A stretch of DNA of 11,922 nucleotides, taken from contig CAKSDA010000046.1 of NCBI GenBank assembly GCA_934444895.1, positions 1 to 11,922 on the forward strand, read 5' to 3'. The notes below the pieces were generated by a model that worked only from the letters and a program-made list of their open reading frames with translations, was not told the origin of the DNA and made no database searches. Source of the DNA: an uncultured Eubacteriales bacterium. Lineage in GTDB: Bacteria; Bacillota; Clostridia; Oscillospirales; Acutalibacteraceae. This document shows positions 11,893 to 11,922 of this stretch, one piece after another. Within the stretch, counting starts at the first letter, position 1; the number at the start of each line of letters is the position of its first letter. The position numbers and the translations under genes are program-made.

Positions 11893-11922
11893 ATGGCTTA
11901 TGCAATTTCCGATGAATGTATT
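11893..11922 (+). CDS. Probable 2[4Fe-4S] ferredoxin (5' end only)
   Basis: Only ten codons are inside the window: MAYAISDECI. This matches the start of clostridial-type ferredoxins, in which the Cys after D-E is the first ligand of a CxxCxxCxxxCP motif. GGAGGTG (11880-11886) lies 6 bases upstream of the ATG, and the gene has its own promoter. The remaining ligands lie beyond the edge, so the call rests on the N-terminus alone. Confidence 0.7.
   Translation, partial: MAYAISDECI

Noticed and set aside
1..11922. CRISPR array, transposase, phage gene, tRNA or rRNA.
   Set aside because: The repeats are few, unevenly spaced and on both strands; no tRNA-like cloverleaf, rRNA stretch or mobile-element protein was found.

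Overview
The window looks like chromosome of a low-to-mid GC Gram-positive anaerobe of class Clostridia, probably an Oscillospiraceae/Ruminococcaceae-type genome. The clues are GlpP-type antitermination, an L27 with a cleavable N-terminal extension next to Prp protease, Mini-III RNase, a RicT (YaaT) protein, a YitT-family membrane protein, sigma-A promoters with strong AGGAGG-type ribosome binding sites, and frequent TTG starts. The family-level placement is inference. I see no tRNA, rRNA, CRISPR array, phage gene or transposase.

Left part (1-3300): a glycerol-3-phosphate (G3P) module. On the minus strand lie a DeoR-family repressor (1142-1852) and the G3P-responsive RNA-binding antiterminator GlpP (340-903). 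Diverging from them is a GpsA-like G3P dehydrogenase (2261-3298). glpP has its own consensus promoter, followed at once by an intrinsic terminator in its 5' leader. That is the arrangement GlpP itself is known to control, so autoregulated antitermination is likely. A palindrome close to the known GlpR operator lies between the deoR-type gene and its probable promoter.

Middle (3330-7361): a conserved translation and ribosome-assembly cluster. It runs promoter, structured leader, rplU (L21), prp (protease that matures L27), rpmA (L27), a terminator, obg (50S assembly GTPase), mrnC (23S rRNA maturation) and a YitT-family membrane protein. The L27 N-terminus carries the cleavage site that the adjacent Prp should cut.

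Right part (7362-11922): a tiny Gln/Asn-rich 41-residue gene on the minus strand (7587-7712) converges on yitT and diverges from an RsmF-type 16S rRNA m5C methyltransferase (TTG start at 7785). hisS (minus strand, TTG start) converges on rsmF across a large bipartite hairpin. hisS and ricT diverge from two promoters of identical layout (TTGAAA-17-TATAAT), each followed by a structured leader. The window ends in the first ten codons of a probable ferredoxin.

Throughout the intergenic spacers runs a degenerate repeat family built on the words TTGCCTA/TAGGCAA and CAGGTTCGG-TTAT-CCTG. Its longest pair (1-68 and, inverted, 6344-6411) is 61/68 identical. Copies form hairpins just behind mrnC and rsmF, supply the stop codon of rsmF, and sit in the 5' leader of the G3P dehydrogenase.
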